Source of the DNA: Saururus chinensis
Lineage: Eukaryota > Streptophyta > Magnoliopsida > Piperales > Saururaceae
NCBI GenBank assembly: GCA_035235625.1
Contig: CP141149.1
Location: forward strand, 13,519,893 to 13,583,892
DNA length: 64,000 bases
Reading direction: 5' to 3'
Shown here one piece after another: positions 24,771 to 36,879 of this stretch. How positions within the stretch are numbered: the first letter of the stretch is position 1; each line of letters begins with the position of its first letter. Below the pieces are notes generated by a model. That model was not told where the DNA came from. It saw only the letters and a program-made list of their open reading frames with translations, and searched no databases. A program made the translations under genes and the position numbers.

Positions 24771-25549
24771 AAATATACTATTATCGATGTTTTTATTAGC
24801 AACACAAATATAAACATCGCTAAAAACTGTTACTTGTGACACAATAAAAGCATCGTAAAAAAGTTAACTATTAGCGACACTTTTAATTAATTGTCGCTAA
24901 TAGTCATATATTAGCGACACATAATACAATGTGTCGCTAATATTAAATATATTAACTACACTTTATAATAAAAGTCGCTAATAATTATGATATTAGCGGC
25001 ACTTTAAACAAGCGTCACTAAAATATCTATATTTTAAATAAAAAAGAAAATTTATATAACTGTTGTGACATTTTTTTCTTAAGCATCGCTACAAGTTTCA
25101 ACAATAGCAACGCTTATTAATAAATGTCACTAATAGTTACTCTTTTAGCGACGTTTAATAAAAGTGCCACTAATGGTTATAAATTTAAAATAAAAAATAA
25201 AAAATTTAGAACTATTAACAACGCTTAATTATAAGCATCGCAAATGTTAGTAATAATAGCGACGCTTTTCTAAAAGCGTCGCTAATATTTATATTAGTAG
25301 TGACACATGTAATCAAGCATCGCTAATAACTTTATTAATTAATATTATTTTATAAATAAATATTTAAATTTTAAAAAAAAACTTCTTAAATATAATATAT
25401 TTTATTCAATATTTACTATTTATATATATTATAAATAAATATTAAATTTTCAATAAAAGGTAGTGTCAATAATAGATTAAACTTTCACTATTTATATATA
25501 ACATATTTTATTTCTTAAATTTTTTTATTAATTTTAAAATATAATTTAC

Positions 25550-25870
25550 AATAAAAGAGAGAGAGAGTGAAGAGAGCAAGAGAGAGGAGAGGAGAGGAGA
25601 GAAAGAAGAGACAAAGAGAAATAGGGAAGAGAGAGGGGGTGAGGGGAGAGGGGTGAGGGGAGAGGGAGTGAGGAGAGAGAGAGGGTGAGGGGAGAGAGAG
25701 TAAGGAGAGAGAGAGGGTAGAGAGAGAAGAGAGAGGGAGTGAGGAGAGAGAGAGGGTGAGGGGAGAAAGAGAAGAGAGCGAGGAAGAGAAAGAAAGAGGG
25801 GAGAGAAAGGAGAGAGAGGGTGAGGGGAGAGGGGAGAGGGAGAGGGACAGGGAGAGGGAGAGGGGAGAGC
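25550..25870. repeat. GA-rich (purine) minisatellite array 1
   Basis: Almost pure purine on the plus strand, with units such as GAGAGAGGGTGAGGGGAGAG. Inside the CACTA fragment. The apparent Ser/Leu/Pro-rich minus-strand protein is an artefact. Confidence 0.9.
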
Positions 25871-26109
25871 AAAAAATTTAAATTATAAATTATTTTCAAA
25901 ATTTTAAAAAAACTATATTAGTGACACATATTAGTATGTGTCGCTACTACCCTACTACCCCAGGGTAGTAGCAACGCATAGGGTTATGCGTCATTGCTAC
26001 CCTAAGGTAGTAGCCACACGTACATGTATATGTCGCTACTACCTATTGTAGTAACGACACATACAGTTATGTGTTGCTCCTAGTTTTTCTTTTAAAATAA
26101 ATTAAAATA

Positions 26110-27050
26110 AAAGAGATAGGGGAGAGAGAGAAAGAGGTTGAAGGGGAACAAAGAGGGAGAGGGAAGGAGAGAGAGTGAGAAGAGAGAGTGAGAAGAGAGA
26201 GAGAGTGTGTGTGTGTGTGCAGAGAGAGTGAGGGGAGAGAGATAATGGAGAGAGAGAGAGAAGAGAGAGGGTGAGGAGAGAGAGTATGAGAGAAGAGAGA
26301 AGAGAGAGAGGGTGAGGGGAGAGAGAGGGTGAGGGGAGAGAAAGAGTGAGGAGAGAGGGTGAGGGGAGAAAGATGAGAGAGAGGAAGAGAGAGAGGGTGA
26401 GGGAGAGGGAAAAAATTTAATTATAAATTATTTTAAAAAAATTCTAAAATTTAAAAAAACTATATTAGCAACACATATAGTTATGCATCGCTACTAGTTT
26501 TTTCTTTTAAAATAAATTAAAATAAAAGAGATAAGGGGGAGAGAGAGAAAGAGGTTGAAGGGGAAGAGAGATGGAGAGGGGAGGAGAGAGAGAGTTAGGA
26601 GAGAGATAGTGAGGAGAGGGAGAGAGAAGGGAGGGAGTGAGGAGAGAGAGTGAGAAGAGAGAGAGTGAGGGGAGAGAGATAGTGGAGAGAGAGAGAAGAG
26701 AGAGGGTAGAGAGACAGAAGAGAGAGAGTGAGGAGAGAGAGGGTGAGGGGAGAGGGAGACAAAGAGAGAGGAAGTAAGACAAAGAGGAGAGATAGAAGAG
26801 AGAGGGTAGAGTGAGAAGAGAGAGTGAGGAGATAGAGGGTAGGGAGAGAGAGGGTGAGGGGAGAGACAGAGGAAGAGAGAGAGAAAGAGGAGAGAGAGTG
26901 AGGAGAGAGAGGGGCGAGAGAGAAAGAGGAGAGAGAGTGAGAGAGAAAATGTGAGAGAGTAGAGAGAGAGGGAGCAGAAGGAGAGAAGAGAAAGGGTGAA
27001 GAGAGAGAGGGTAGAGAGAGAGAGAGAGGGTGAAGAGGGAGAGAGAAATT
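26110..27050. repeat. GA-rich arrays 2 and 3 with an internal duplicate
   Basis: Two purine arrays (26110-26410 and 26525-27050) are each introduced by the same AAAATAAAAGAGAT leader and preceded by the same GCAACACATA/GTTATGCATCGCT-type words. The module has therefore duplicated within the element. Confidence 0.85.
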
Positions 27051-27461
27051 TCAACTAGTAGCGACTCTCTAATGAGAGTGTCACTATCATGTAGAGTAGT
27101 AGCAATGCTAATTTGTTAGCATTGCTATTACTGACTCTATTAAAGAGCGTCACTAAAGGATTCTAATATTAAAAAAAATCAGCTATTAGCGATGTTTTTC
27201 TGAGAGCATCGCTATTAGTTATACTTGCGACACTAATTTTTTTAGCATCGCTACTAGTTACTCTATTAGCGACGCTCATTACTCATCATCGCTAAATGAC
27301 TGTTATATTTTAAAAAAATGTCAACTAGGAGCAACGCTTGTTATAGAACGTCACTAATAGGCTCAATTGTAAAAAAAATATCTCTCTACATTCTCTCTCT
27401 CTCATCCTCTTTACCCTCTCTCTCATCTTCTCCTCTCTCTACATTGTAAAATACACAGAAG

Positions 27462-28390
27462 AGGCTTGACTCTAGAGTCCAGCCACCAAGTCTTCTCCTT
27501 GACATCAACTATCATAGCCTCATAAACAACACAGATTCCCTCTCTATTCTTGCCTCTGTTGTTTTTGTTAGTCTGGTCACCCTTATGGGAACAATTAGCC
27601 TAGAAGTTGCCCACCTGGCCACACTTGAAACAAGCTCCCTGAGGTTTATTTTTCCCCTTGCTATTGCCTTTCTTCTATGGCTTCTTTCCCCTTTTTTTGA
27701 AAGAATTCTTCTTTGAAGGTCCAATCCTCTGTCCACCTTTGTTTTCACCTCCAGTGTTCTATGCTAGGTTGGTAGTAGCAGTCCCTAAAGCATTAACATA
27801 GTTCCTCCTTTCTTGCTCAAGCCTAAGCTTGGTAGTCAAAGCCTCTATTGTCAGCTTCTGGTCACTCATATTGAAGTAAACCACCACACTCTCCCATGAC
27901 TAAGGGAGGTTGTTCAACACTGTTGACACCTGAACTCCCTCAAAGATGGCATCAGCCAAGGTCTCCAGGTCATCAGCTATGATGAACATGACACTCAGGA
28001 GCTCATTCGCATTATCTCCCTCTCTCATCTTTGAGTTCTGATACTTAGTGTAACATCCTCTTATAAGCCTTTGTCCACAAAGACTGCCTCAAATATCTCT
28101 TTTGTCATCTTAAACTTCTGAAAGAGCCTTTTCATCTTTAGCTTTATGAAAATCAGAATGGTGGACCTAACCTTGTTATCATCATCCTTTAGCTTCTCAT
28201 AAGCTTTCTTTTGAGCAGAAGTACAAATCTCTGGGCAGGGCTCAATGACTTGCTCCATGACATGAGCTAATTCAGAGAGAGTAAGGATATAGTATATCCT
28301 CTTCTTTTACACCAGATAATTATCAGCATTCAATTTCTCAATTTTTTCCAACTAAGAAGTGACCATCGTTGATGCCATAGTACACAAAAA
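27462..28390 (-). pseudogene. Ty1/copia gag, degenerate and truncated
   Basis: The minus-strand translation gives a copia Gag start (about 28380, MASTMVTSQLEKIEKLNADNY), the UBN2-type Gag body (28258-28061, ...KKAYEKLKDDDNKVRSTI) and a zinc knuckle at about 27645-27585. The knuckle reads CFKCGQVGNF then, after a stop, ANC: the CCHC histidine is Asn and a stop sits inside it. A protease-proximal 'WWLDSRV' occurs at about 27485. The pol genes are absent because the sequence ends against the CACTA fragment. Several stops and frameshifts make it non-functional. Confidence 0.75.
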
Positions 28391-29297
28391 TTTAACTACA
28401 ACATAAGGCAAAAACACAAAGGAATAAATATCATGAGATGGCCAACAACTACTTTATTATTTATGTATTTGACTCAATTATTCTAAATCACAGCAAGGGA
28501 CAAGTGTTTTTATGCTGAAAAAATCAATTTAATTGCATATAATTTAAACTTAAATTACATGTGAATGAGTAGTCCAAACTACCTTTATCCCTAAGGTAAG
28601 TTTAACCTAATATGCAATTACTTATGTCAATGTCCCCTTAGGCACATATAACAGCATGAAAAAACATATTCATGTTGCTGGAAAATTATTTTTTTCTGTC
28701 CAGACAAAAGATGGTGTGAAATTACCAAATTAGCCCTAGGGCTAGTTCGGTCTTTTCACCCTTATAATCACACCAAACCCAAACACTTAATAACCAATCA
28801 ATCAACAACTAAAAATGCATGAAAGACTATTATTTATGTTCTTGACAGCAAAAAAACATGCACAAGAAACTACCCTTGTGAATTGACCAAAATGGCCTTA
28901 TGGCTAGTTTGGTCAATATCCACCAATTTATAATCCAAATAATTAATTAATCATGCACGATATAATTAATTATACAATATGGACAAAGAAACAATTATGT
29001 GCATAAAGAGTGAATAGAAATTTTATTTTGGCACAAAAAACCACAAGGGATGAATTTACCGAATTGCCCCTAGGGAGTGCCAATGCCAAAATTGAATATC
29101 AAATCACAAATTTCCAATAAGGTACAATACGAATTAGTACATTAAATAATGAATTTCACTATAATCATAAAAGCCCTATCATGGATTCAAGCATAGAGAA
29201 GTAATTTAGGGGTTTCCCCAATTTTGCACACACAAATCCTAAAATGGGTAAAGCTATTAACTTTTTATCAAATCAGTGACCAAAACCCCTTAACCAA
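28391..29297 (-). mobile_element. Untranslated leader of the truncated copia element
   Basis: About 0.9 kb of AT-rich, non-coding sequence lies between the gag start and the primer-binding site. It contains a repeating phrase on the plus strand ('AATTACCAAATTAGCCCTAGGGCTAG', 'AATTGACCAAAATGGCC', 'AATTTACCGAATTGCCCCTAGGG' types), each about 150-200 bp apart. Confidence 0.5.
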
Positions 29298-29309
29298 GCT
29301 CCGATACTA
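29298..29309 (-). other. Primer-binding site (initiator tRNA-Met type)
   Basis: The minus strand reads TAGTATCGGAGC, 10 of 12 matches to the TGGTATCAGAGC site complementary to plant initiator tRNA-Met that copia elements use. It abuts the LTR end. Confidence 0.7.
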
Positions 29310-30274
29310 CTAAAGAGTAGCAGCATGTGGTGGGCGAGTCCTAAGGGTGGCGCCTTGCATAAAAATCACAACTTTAAACTGATTTCTCTGCATAATCACA
29401 TGAACAATAACATACATAAGCAATAAGCATATGTTAGAGACTAATAATCGATTAGAATGAAGTTTGGGAGAGATACGAACTAACCTTTGGGGCTGATCAG
29501 CCCCCAGATGCTTCATCCCTTCACCCCAACGCCCAAACAATAATTGAATATCGATTCAATCAAAATAAAGAGGAGAATACTTTTATGTTTGTGTAGAGCC
29601 CACTAAATCCCTACTTGGATTGTGGAATCAACTTCCCCTAACCCTTGCCTTGAAGCCACACAACTCCAAGAACCTTGATCCTCCTTTGTGTACCACGCTA
29701 AAGGGAGAAAAGAGGGAGAGAGAGCAGCGGCTAGCCCCTTTTTCCCCGTGGATTTGGAGCAACGCTCCACCAAGGGAAAGGGGGGCATGATTGGGAGAGA
29801 GAGGAGAGGAGAGGGGACTGCTTTTGTGATTAGGGCTTTCTTTCCTTTCTTGAAGTCTTTTTATACTCCCTCTTAATTATCCTACATGGGCTTTTTGGGG
29901 GGCCTCAATCTGAATTCCACTAAACTATCCTAGAGGTTTGATACAACTTGAGTGGACTCTATTTCTCATAGCCTATGGAGGCCTAGACCCCTGCACAAGG
30001 CAAAGACTGCAACAAGGTCGACCCCTAACCACAGGTCCGACCAATGACACTCATTTATGAGTCGGGCCCCATAATATAAATATGTGGACCCTAGTCACAT
30101 GTTTAGTGTGCATGTGAGACAGATGTGTGTCCTAATTGAATTCATGTCACGATGATTCATGTGGGGTCAATGCAACCTCCCTAACTATCTTTGGACCATG
30201 TGGCCTGTACCGGCTCACCTGAACCGCAAACAGTGGTGGACTATATGGGCCTGAGCCCATGCCATGGTCCAACA
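29310..30274 (-). mobile_element. 5' LTR of the truncated copia element
   Basis: On the minus strand it begins TGTTGGACCATGGC (30274 downward) and runs to the PBS. A TATA box (GTATAAAAAG, about 29857-29866) is followed by a leader. No partner LTR exists in the window because the 3' half of the element is gone. The GA-rich reading frames near 29690-29790 are leader sequence. Confidence 0.65.
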
Positions 30275-30832
30275 CAAGTGGGTATTTTGATCTTAATTTT
30301 CTAAACATATTTCCCCATAAAAGTCATGTTTTCTCTAAAAATTGTCTTTGCTAAATTCCACTGTCTTGACTTTCTGAATTCATTCTAGGTTCTTTTCTTC
30401 ACTATTTTAAAGTAGGAAAATTTCTTGAGCTACTTTGACGTCTTTATTTGTGCTCCTTACTTTTAGGGAGTTTTCTAGATTAATCTCGATTTATTAGAAT
30501 TTCTAAAATCTAAGTAGGTCAAAACTCATATGTGATTATGGATCATAATGCCGGTTGGAATCCTTTGCTCTCAAATTTGTTAGTGAAATTTATGAATTTT
30601 CTTGCGTAAAAAACCCTGCTTAATTTGGATTATTTATCATCATGATGTTTAGTTTTTGACTGCTCATGATATTTTATTTTGCATAATAATTTCTAAATTT
30701 TAAAAATAAATACATTTTGAAGTAAGACCAATATGATAGAATGATATTTATGTAATAATTTTCGTAATAAGAAGATCAATATGATAGAATGATATTTATG
30801 CAATAATTTACATAATAAGTGTGTGTCACCTA
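30275..30832. other. Short spacer with a 48-bp tandem duplication
   Basis: 30725-30772 and 30773-30820 are near-identical (AGACCAATATGATAGAATGA versus AGATCAATATGATAGAATGA). No gene is visible. ACCTA at 30828-30832 is the left TSD of the next element. Confidence 0.8.
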
Positions 30833-31603
30833 TATTGGTAAGCGGCAAGGGGCAAGATTCAGATCTGCAAAAGTTGTCTTTAGAGGATAATGGCTGATCT
30901 TCACAACGGACGGCGGTTGGAAATGAATTATGCTGATCTTCACAATGGATGGCAGTTGGAGATAATTATGGTGATTTTATCAATGGACGACGGTTGGAGA
31001 TGGATTTAAGAACCCACCATTGAAAAGCGGATGAACACAAAGATTTCAGGCTTTGAGGCATGTACAAGTACAGTTTTCTTTAAGGAATTATTTGTCCCCC
31101 TTGGATAGATCCAAGTTGCTGATTAGCTACACGAAAAACTTCCTCCCAGGAAACAACAAAGCCTTTGAGAAATTGCAACCAGCAATGTTGAATAATTCTC
31201 CCTAAACTCTCCTTGAAACTGTATAAGAATGTGGCTGAAATTTGTGTTTGAATACACAAAGAAAACACAAGAGAAAAGAAGAACACAAGAGAGGAAAAAT
31301 TGTAGTGTGTGTTTTCTTCTGTCTGTATGCTCATACTATTGCCCAGGCCTAGGTCTCTATTTATAGACTCATAAAGGGTGCGGAGTGAAGAGGTATGCCC
31401 CTTTATGAAGAGGTGTCTCATCACAACCGAAGGGATGAAACTATTCCTAAAGGTTGCACCCCATCAAAAAATTTAAGAGAGGACACCTTTCACTAAGGGG
31501 TGCAATATAAATGGAGGTCACAAAAAAACTAAGGGATGCAACCTTTCACCAAAAGGTACAACCCTTCATTGAAATTCATTTATTGTTTTTAAAAATATCA
31601 ACA
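30833..31603 (-). repeat. 3' LTR of copia element 1
   Basis: 771 bp with plus-strand ends TATTGGTAAGC (ancestral TG mutated to TA) and AATATCAACA. Its first 430 bp align with 37429-37853 of the right LTR, and its last 60 bp align with 38313-38375. Confidence 0.88.
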
Positions 31604-31620
31604 ATCCCCCACTTTTTAAA
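31604..31620 (-). other. Polypurine tract
   Basis: The minus strand reads AAAAAGTGGGGGAT directly before the LTR start TGTTGATATT, the standard copia PPT arrangement. Confidence 0.8.
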
Positions 31621-32282
31621 AACAATAAATGACAAATTTTAGCTAACATCCTTATTGACATTATTTTGCCTACAAGAAGGTGTCTTAAGTTTTAACCTTC
31701 AATTAGTACAAGGGCTACAAAGTTAAGTAAAATTCATTGGTGTGCTATGCATTAAACCAAGTAATCTAGATACAAAGTCGGTAAACCCGTACACAAAACA
31801 ACATCCAGTCTCGTTGAGTAGTTTAACATACTCGCTCAGCACTATTATGGTCATGTGCTTGCTTGGTTTAGGAGAACAATCCCGGAAGTAAACCCTTACC
31901 TTCCGTAAGAAGCGACACCACTTCTATGTTTCCATAGTTGAAGTTTCTCTGTCTCCATTACTAGACATGTTCACTTGAACTTCATTAAGAGTTAAACTCA
32001 ACCTCTAATCTGTAACAGTCAACATTAGTGATTTCACATGGGGCCCAATGTTCTAGTGCTAATCATCCAATGCAATGACTTGTTCTTACCCATTAAACCA
32101 TAAGACTAGTGGTAATCTAGCGTTAGGTTGGGTTACCATCATTGTAGACTTTTTAAGGGTTTTAGCCTCATCTCCAAAGATGTCATTTTTACTAACTCCC
32201 TGGAAAGCCCTTTAGTAAGAGGATCTGCCAAGTTCTTACTTGACTTCACATATATTATAGCTATGATACCTTCTCGTATCAA

Positions 32283-33001
32283 TTATCTAACATACTCATA
32301 TCTTAGACTTATATGTCTAGACTTGCCATTATAAGTGTTACTATAAACTCTCACCAAAGTAGCCTCATTATCACAATTTATTGAAATAGGTAGCATTCGA
32401 TTAGGCCATAACTTGATGTCAACCAACAAGTTCTTAATCCATTCAGCCCCTTTCCCTGCTACAGCCAGGGCGATAAACTTAAATTCCATTGTTGAGTGTG
32501 AGATACATGTTTGTTTCTCGGAACCCTAAGAAATAGCACCCCACCTAGGGTAAAAACCCAACCCGAGGTCGAAATGTTATCTCCAACTCGTGTCACCCAA
32601 TTTGCATTGGAGTACCCCTCAAGTACTACCGGATATTCATTATAATATAGTTTCTAGTCTATGGTATGTTTTAAATAACCAAAGACTATGCCAATTACTT
32701 TCCAGTGTTCAACACTAGGATTACTAGTGTACTTGCTCAATTTACAAACTCCAAATGCAATATCTAGTCTAGTACAATGCAAAGCATACATTAAACTACC
32801 AATTGCACTTGTACATTCAATTTGTGCTACTACTCTTCTAGTATTTTCACATAAGGTGCCACTAGAATCAAAAGGGGTTTTGAATTCATTAAATCCAAGG
32901 TGATTGAATTTAGATAAAATTTTCTCAATGTAATGTGACTGATTTAAAGCATAACCCCCACTATGCTTTGTCACTTTTATCCCTAAGATGGTATCAACTT
33001 C
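32283..33001 (-). pseudogene. Copia RT C-terminus and RNase H
   Basis: The minus strand gives the late RT segment (32974-32654: HYIEKILSKFNHLGF, then CTSAIGSLMYALHCTRLDIAF) and RNase H pieces (32489-32283: MEFKFIALAVAGKGAEWIKN, then INCDNEATL, then SRHISLRYEYVR). Between them the RNase H segment with its first catalytic Asp is broken by stops. The reading frame stops at the insertion at 33001 and resumes at 34911 with the preceding RT residues. Confidence 0.8.
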
Positions 33002-34905
33002 TGTAACGACCTGTTTTCCGGTTATGCTTAACCCGGGGGTTAAGGGTAATTTGGTAATTTAAGATTAATGTTAGGGGGTTTCATTAGGTGAAATCCCCGT
33101 ATTCGGGTAGAGCTCGGAGTAACAAGTATAACAAATCAAAGAACGCGCAAAACGGGGGTTGGGAACGAAAGCTACAGCCCCATGAAGCATGCCATATGGG
33201 CGGGACCTACATAAAAGTGCGGGATAACCTACCTATGTGTGGTCTTATTTCGAAGGGCTCATCGACATGAGTCCATCGGTATCAAGAGCGTGTGATTACA
33301 ACGTCAAGGTTGGAAGTTATTGCGTTTTGAGGTCACGATATTATTTGAATAAAATAATATCATTCTAGATAGGATTGACGACGTAGTAAATAAGACTGAC
33401 GACAAAGCGGATAGGATTGCCGACAAAGCAGATAGGATTGATGATGAAAGCAGATAAGTTTGACATGTGTCAGCCTCACATCTATCCATTTTTTATATAA
33501 ATAGCATCAACGACATCCAAAAGGAGGAGGAGAATCCTCTCCCAAGTTTTTCGATCTCTCTCCCACGTTTAGAAACTTCTGTTCTTCGTTTCTCACTCAT
33601 TTTAAGTCCGATTCGAGTGGTTCTTGAGGCATTCCTAGCTAATTTGAGGGTGATATACGCGATTGAATAGTCCATCCCTCAAGTTGGCATCCCTAGAAGG
33701 GGGAACGGCTGGGGCAAGAGGAGGCTCTATCCGCCACCCTCTTGCCCCGAAGAGAGAGCAGTGGCCCGGAGAGAAAGGGGGACTCTGTCCTCTGTCACAA
33801 GCTGCATCGTGGGTCATTGCCCGAAGTAGGGAAGGGTATGCCCTTTTTCAAAGGGCCATGCAGGGTGGGGAACGTCCCGGGGAAAAGGGACATTCTGTCC
33901 GTCGCTTACGGACGCAGAAAAGAAAGGGGACAGTTGGTCAGTCATCTTTTGGCGCAAGGCAAGGAACGTGCGGAGGTTAGAGGAGGCTCCGTTCGCTGTC
34001 TCTAGATCCAAAGGGGAGGATGCTCAGAAACGAGTACCCCGAATACCGCTACCTCGCGAGACATTAGGGGAGTAAGCATTTCTAACCTCCTATTTTAATT
34101 ATAGAATGCATGTGCTAGATAGGGTATACGCTATGCCATGATATGTTATGCTGATATGCCATGATGTGTGCCATCTCGCTCTGGGTTAGAGAGAGACGTG
34201 TTGTGCATGTGTTTATATTATGAAATGCTATCTCTATATGCCATGAAGTGTGTCGTCTCGCTCTTGGTTAGAGAGAGACGTGTTGTGTGTGTGTTCGGTC
34301 TCGGCTCAGTGATAGAGCGAGACCTATGATTGTGTTCCGTCTCACTCTACGATAGAGCAAGACATGTGATTCGTGCAGTCTTGGCTAAGTGATATAGCGA
34401 GATGTGTGATGCATGTGGTCTCGGCTAAGTGATGGAGCAAAACATGTGAATGTGATGGATTTGCTCTGCGATAGAGTGAGGCATGTTATGGTGGTCGTGT
34501 GGTGCTCGTCTCTATGATAGAGTGAGATATGTGTTGCCGGTGTTTCACGGGTTTTTGTATAACCCCGATTAAATATTCGGGTATACGTATGTATTTTCAA
34601 ATAGTTTGATGTATATAGTAGCCAATAGGCAGAACTACGTACGGATCCGATCATATCAGAGTAACATCGTGGATGTTATCTGTTAGGTACGTAGGTAACC
34701 AATGGTAAGGCAACGTTGGCCCGATCCGAATTAGTTATATAATTAGGTTTGTTCTGGCCTACGCGTAACAGAGCACTAAAGTTCTGAAGCACGTAGAGGA
34801 ACAAGGAGACTCTCGCACTCAGAGTGCGCTGCTCCCGGTTCTGGGTTTGGTTTTTATCGTGTTCGGACCCCCGGCCAGGGTCGGTTTTCGGGTCAGGGCG
34901 TTACA
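33002..34905 (+). mobile_element. Solo LTR (E), TSD ACTTC, inside copia RT
   Basis: Begins TGTAACGACCTG and ends CAGGGCGTTACA, with ACTTC at 32997-33001 and 34906-34910. Removing the insert and one ACTTC restores the copia frame across the junction on the minus strand. Its 1904 bp carry the conserved LTR block (33197-33297), a TATA-like TTATATAAATAG (about 33494-33505) with leader, a GC-rich segment (33680-34030) and a hairpin-unit minisatellite (34165-34540). No retroelement protein is encoded. Confidence 0.93.
34165..34540. repeat. Minisatellite of hairpin-forming units
   Basis: About eight to nine degenerate units of 40-50 bp, each with arms such as GTCTCGCTCT and TAGAGAGAGAC or AGAGCGAGAC around a short loop, separated by TGTGAT/TGTGTT spacers. 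Inside LTR E. Confidence 0.8.
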
Positions 34906-34910
34906 ACTTC

Positions 34911-35785
34911 ACCCAAGTTCTTCATTTTAAAATTAGAAGTAAGATACCTCTTGGTCTCAGTCACACCAAATATGTTAGTACTCAAAACCAACATGTCATC
35001 AACATATAAGCACACAATCACAAAATAATGGACTTAGTATAAATGTATTTATCAGCACTATTATGCCTAAATCCACTAGATAAAATGACGGTATCAAATT
35101 TTTCATGCTATTGTTTGGGTGCTTGTTTAAGTACATACAAAGACTTCACCAATTTGCACATTTTGCTTTCATTACCTGGAAGGACAAATCCTTTTGGTTG
35201 TTCCATGTACACTTCTTCAACGTCACCATTTAGAAATGCAATTTTAATGTCCATTTGATAAATGTGCAATTTAAATATGGATGCTAATGCAAACAATATT
35301 CTAATAGAAGTAATTCTAGTGAATTGAGCATAAGTGTCAAAATAATCAATCCCTTCTTTTTGTCTATAACCTTTTGCTACTAATCTAGTTTTAAAGGTGC
35401 ACGATGAACCATCAGGATTGTATTTCCTTCTAAATACCCATTTGCAACTAATAGGCTTTGAACCCGAAGGTAAGTCTACTAAGACCCAAGTGTTGTTGGA
35501 CATTATAGAGTCCATCTCATCGTTAATGGCTTCTTTCCAAAACGCGGAATCTCTAGAGACCATAGCTTCACTATAAGTCTTAGGATTTTCTTCTAAATTA
35601 AGAGTCATGGGCATTAGGTTAACAATATGCTCTCTATATCCTTTTATTATAAAAATAATGTGCTTCGGGGATATGAAGTTTAGATCAAGTGATTTTTCTT
35701 TTCTAGGTCTTAGACTTCTTCTAAGTTCACTTGGAGGGTTAGAAAACTTCTCAATTTGAGTAGACTTATCTACTTCCAACCATTG
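34911..35785 (-). pseudogene. Copia reverse transcriptase, N-terminal and catalytic part
   Basis: The minus-strand frame 35779-35108 (223 aa) contains the RVT_2 hallmarks: 'AFWKEAINDEMDSI', 'NNTWVLVDLP', 'CKWVFRRKYNPDGS', 'YFDTYAQFTRITSIR', 'QMDIKIAFLNG' and 'EVYMEQPKGF'. A stop after 'LKQAPKQ' interrupts it. The catalytic YVDDM occurs downstream at about 35010-34976. The upstream 35785-36212 is the decayed integrase C-terminal and linker region. Confidence 0.88.
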
Positions 35786-36218
35786 AGTGTCTTGACTTAG
35801 AATCTGAAATAAAAGTCATTTCTAAAAACTCTATATCTCTAGATTCAACAATCACATTAGATTCTAAGTCTAATAATCTATAGGACTTGCTATGCTAAGC
35901 ATATCCTATGAATACACGTCTCAAGGCTCTTGCACCCAACTTGGTCCTTTTAGGATCAGGGACCTTATAATATGCCAAACACCACCACATTTAGAGATAT
36001 GATAAATTAGGTTTTCTTCCCCTCCATAATTCATATAGACTTTTATGAGTCTTGCAAGAAGGAATCCGATTATGCACTTGATAAATAGTCATCAAAGCTT
36101 CTCCCCAAAGATTAGATGATAACTTTGCACGTAAAAACATGGAATTCACCATTTCTACAAGTGTACAGTTTTTCCTTTCAGCTAAACCACTTTGTTGTGG
36201 TGTATATGGTGCAATTAA

Positions 36219-36722
36219 CTAATGAATGATGCCAAATTCTTCACAAAAGTTTGAAAATTTATTTGACAAATATTCTCCACCTTGATCGCTACAAAGAACT
36301 TTGATTTTCTTTCCTATTTGAATTTCAACCTCTAGTTTGAAAATTTTGAACATGGAAAAAGCCTCATCTTTTATTTTCAGAAGATAAACATAAGTATATC
36401 TTGAGAAATCATTGATAAAAGTGATGAAAAACTTTCGGCCACTACAAGTTAAAACACCGTTCAATTCACAAATATCAGAATGAATCAAATCCAAAATTTC
36501 AGAATTTCTATCAACCTTTGGAAAAGGTTTCTTTGACATTTTGGATTTAATGCATGTTTTACACTTATGACTATGATTATGATCATAAGAAATTATCCCT
36601 AATTTTCTCATGTCATTCATAGATTGAAAATTCAAATGTCCTAATCTACCATGCCATAGATCAAAAGAGTTCACAAGATAAGCAACATCAACTTTATTTT
36701 CGCTCAAACTAAATTTAAACAT
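36219..36722 (-). pseudogene. Copia GAG-pre-integrase and integrase core
   Basis: The minus-strand 167-aa frame starts with [14 protein letters not shown] (GAG-pre-integrase), a zinc-binding H/C pattern ([16 protein letters not shown]), then '[10 protein letters not shown]' (first catalytic Asp) and '[11 protein letters not shown]' (second catalytic Asp). A stop follows 'EEFGIIH', with decayed integrase further left to about 35990 (readable 'VYQVHNRIPSC'-type sequence). Confidence 0.88.
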
Positions 36723-36879
36723 CCCCTTACAAGAGTAGCTCTTTTCCTACAAAAGTTCCATTCTTTGACAAAATAACTTTGTCAGATTCAAACACAATTT
36801 TAAATCCTTTTTGTAGAGTATGTTAGCAGACACAAGGTTCTTTCTCATGTCAGAAACATGGAATACATTGTTAAGAATC

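Larger units (their letters stand above)
24771..27450 (+). mobile_element. Truncated non-autonomous CACTA element
   Basis: Begins CACTATAACAAAATA, close to the CACTACAACAAAATG start of the complete CACTA at 41555. Subterminal regions (24790-25350, 25915-26085, 27055-27360) hold many short words TTAGCGAC and GTCGCTAA in both orientations, often paired as small inverted repeats, as expected for CACTA transposase-binding repeats. The core is three GA-rich arrays. No transposase is visible. The right terminus (TTTTGTTGTAGTG) is missing: the subterminal repeats give way at about 27380-27460 to copia gag sequence, so the 3' end is deleted. Confidence 0.8.

Noticed and set aside
25546-27054. Ser/Leu/Pro-rich minus-strand open frames up to 186 aa
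   Set aside because: They are translations of GA-rich minisatellite arrays inside a CACTA element; composition is pure repeat with no domain or start context.
33663-34011. Three overlapping GC-rich frames on both strands
   Set aside because: They lie inside a TSD-bounded solo LTR and show no domain; GC-rich sequence simply has few stops.
34165-34540. CRISPR-like array of regularly spaced repeats
   Set aside because: Units are degenerate, spacers are not unique, and the context is a plant LTR.
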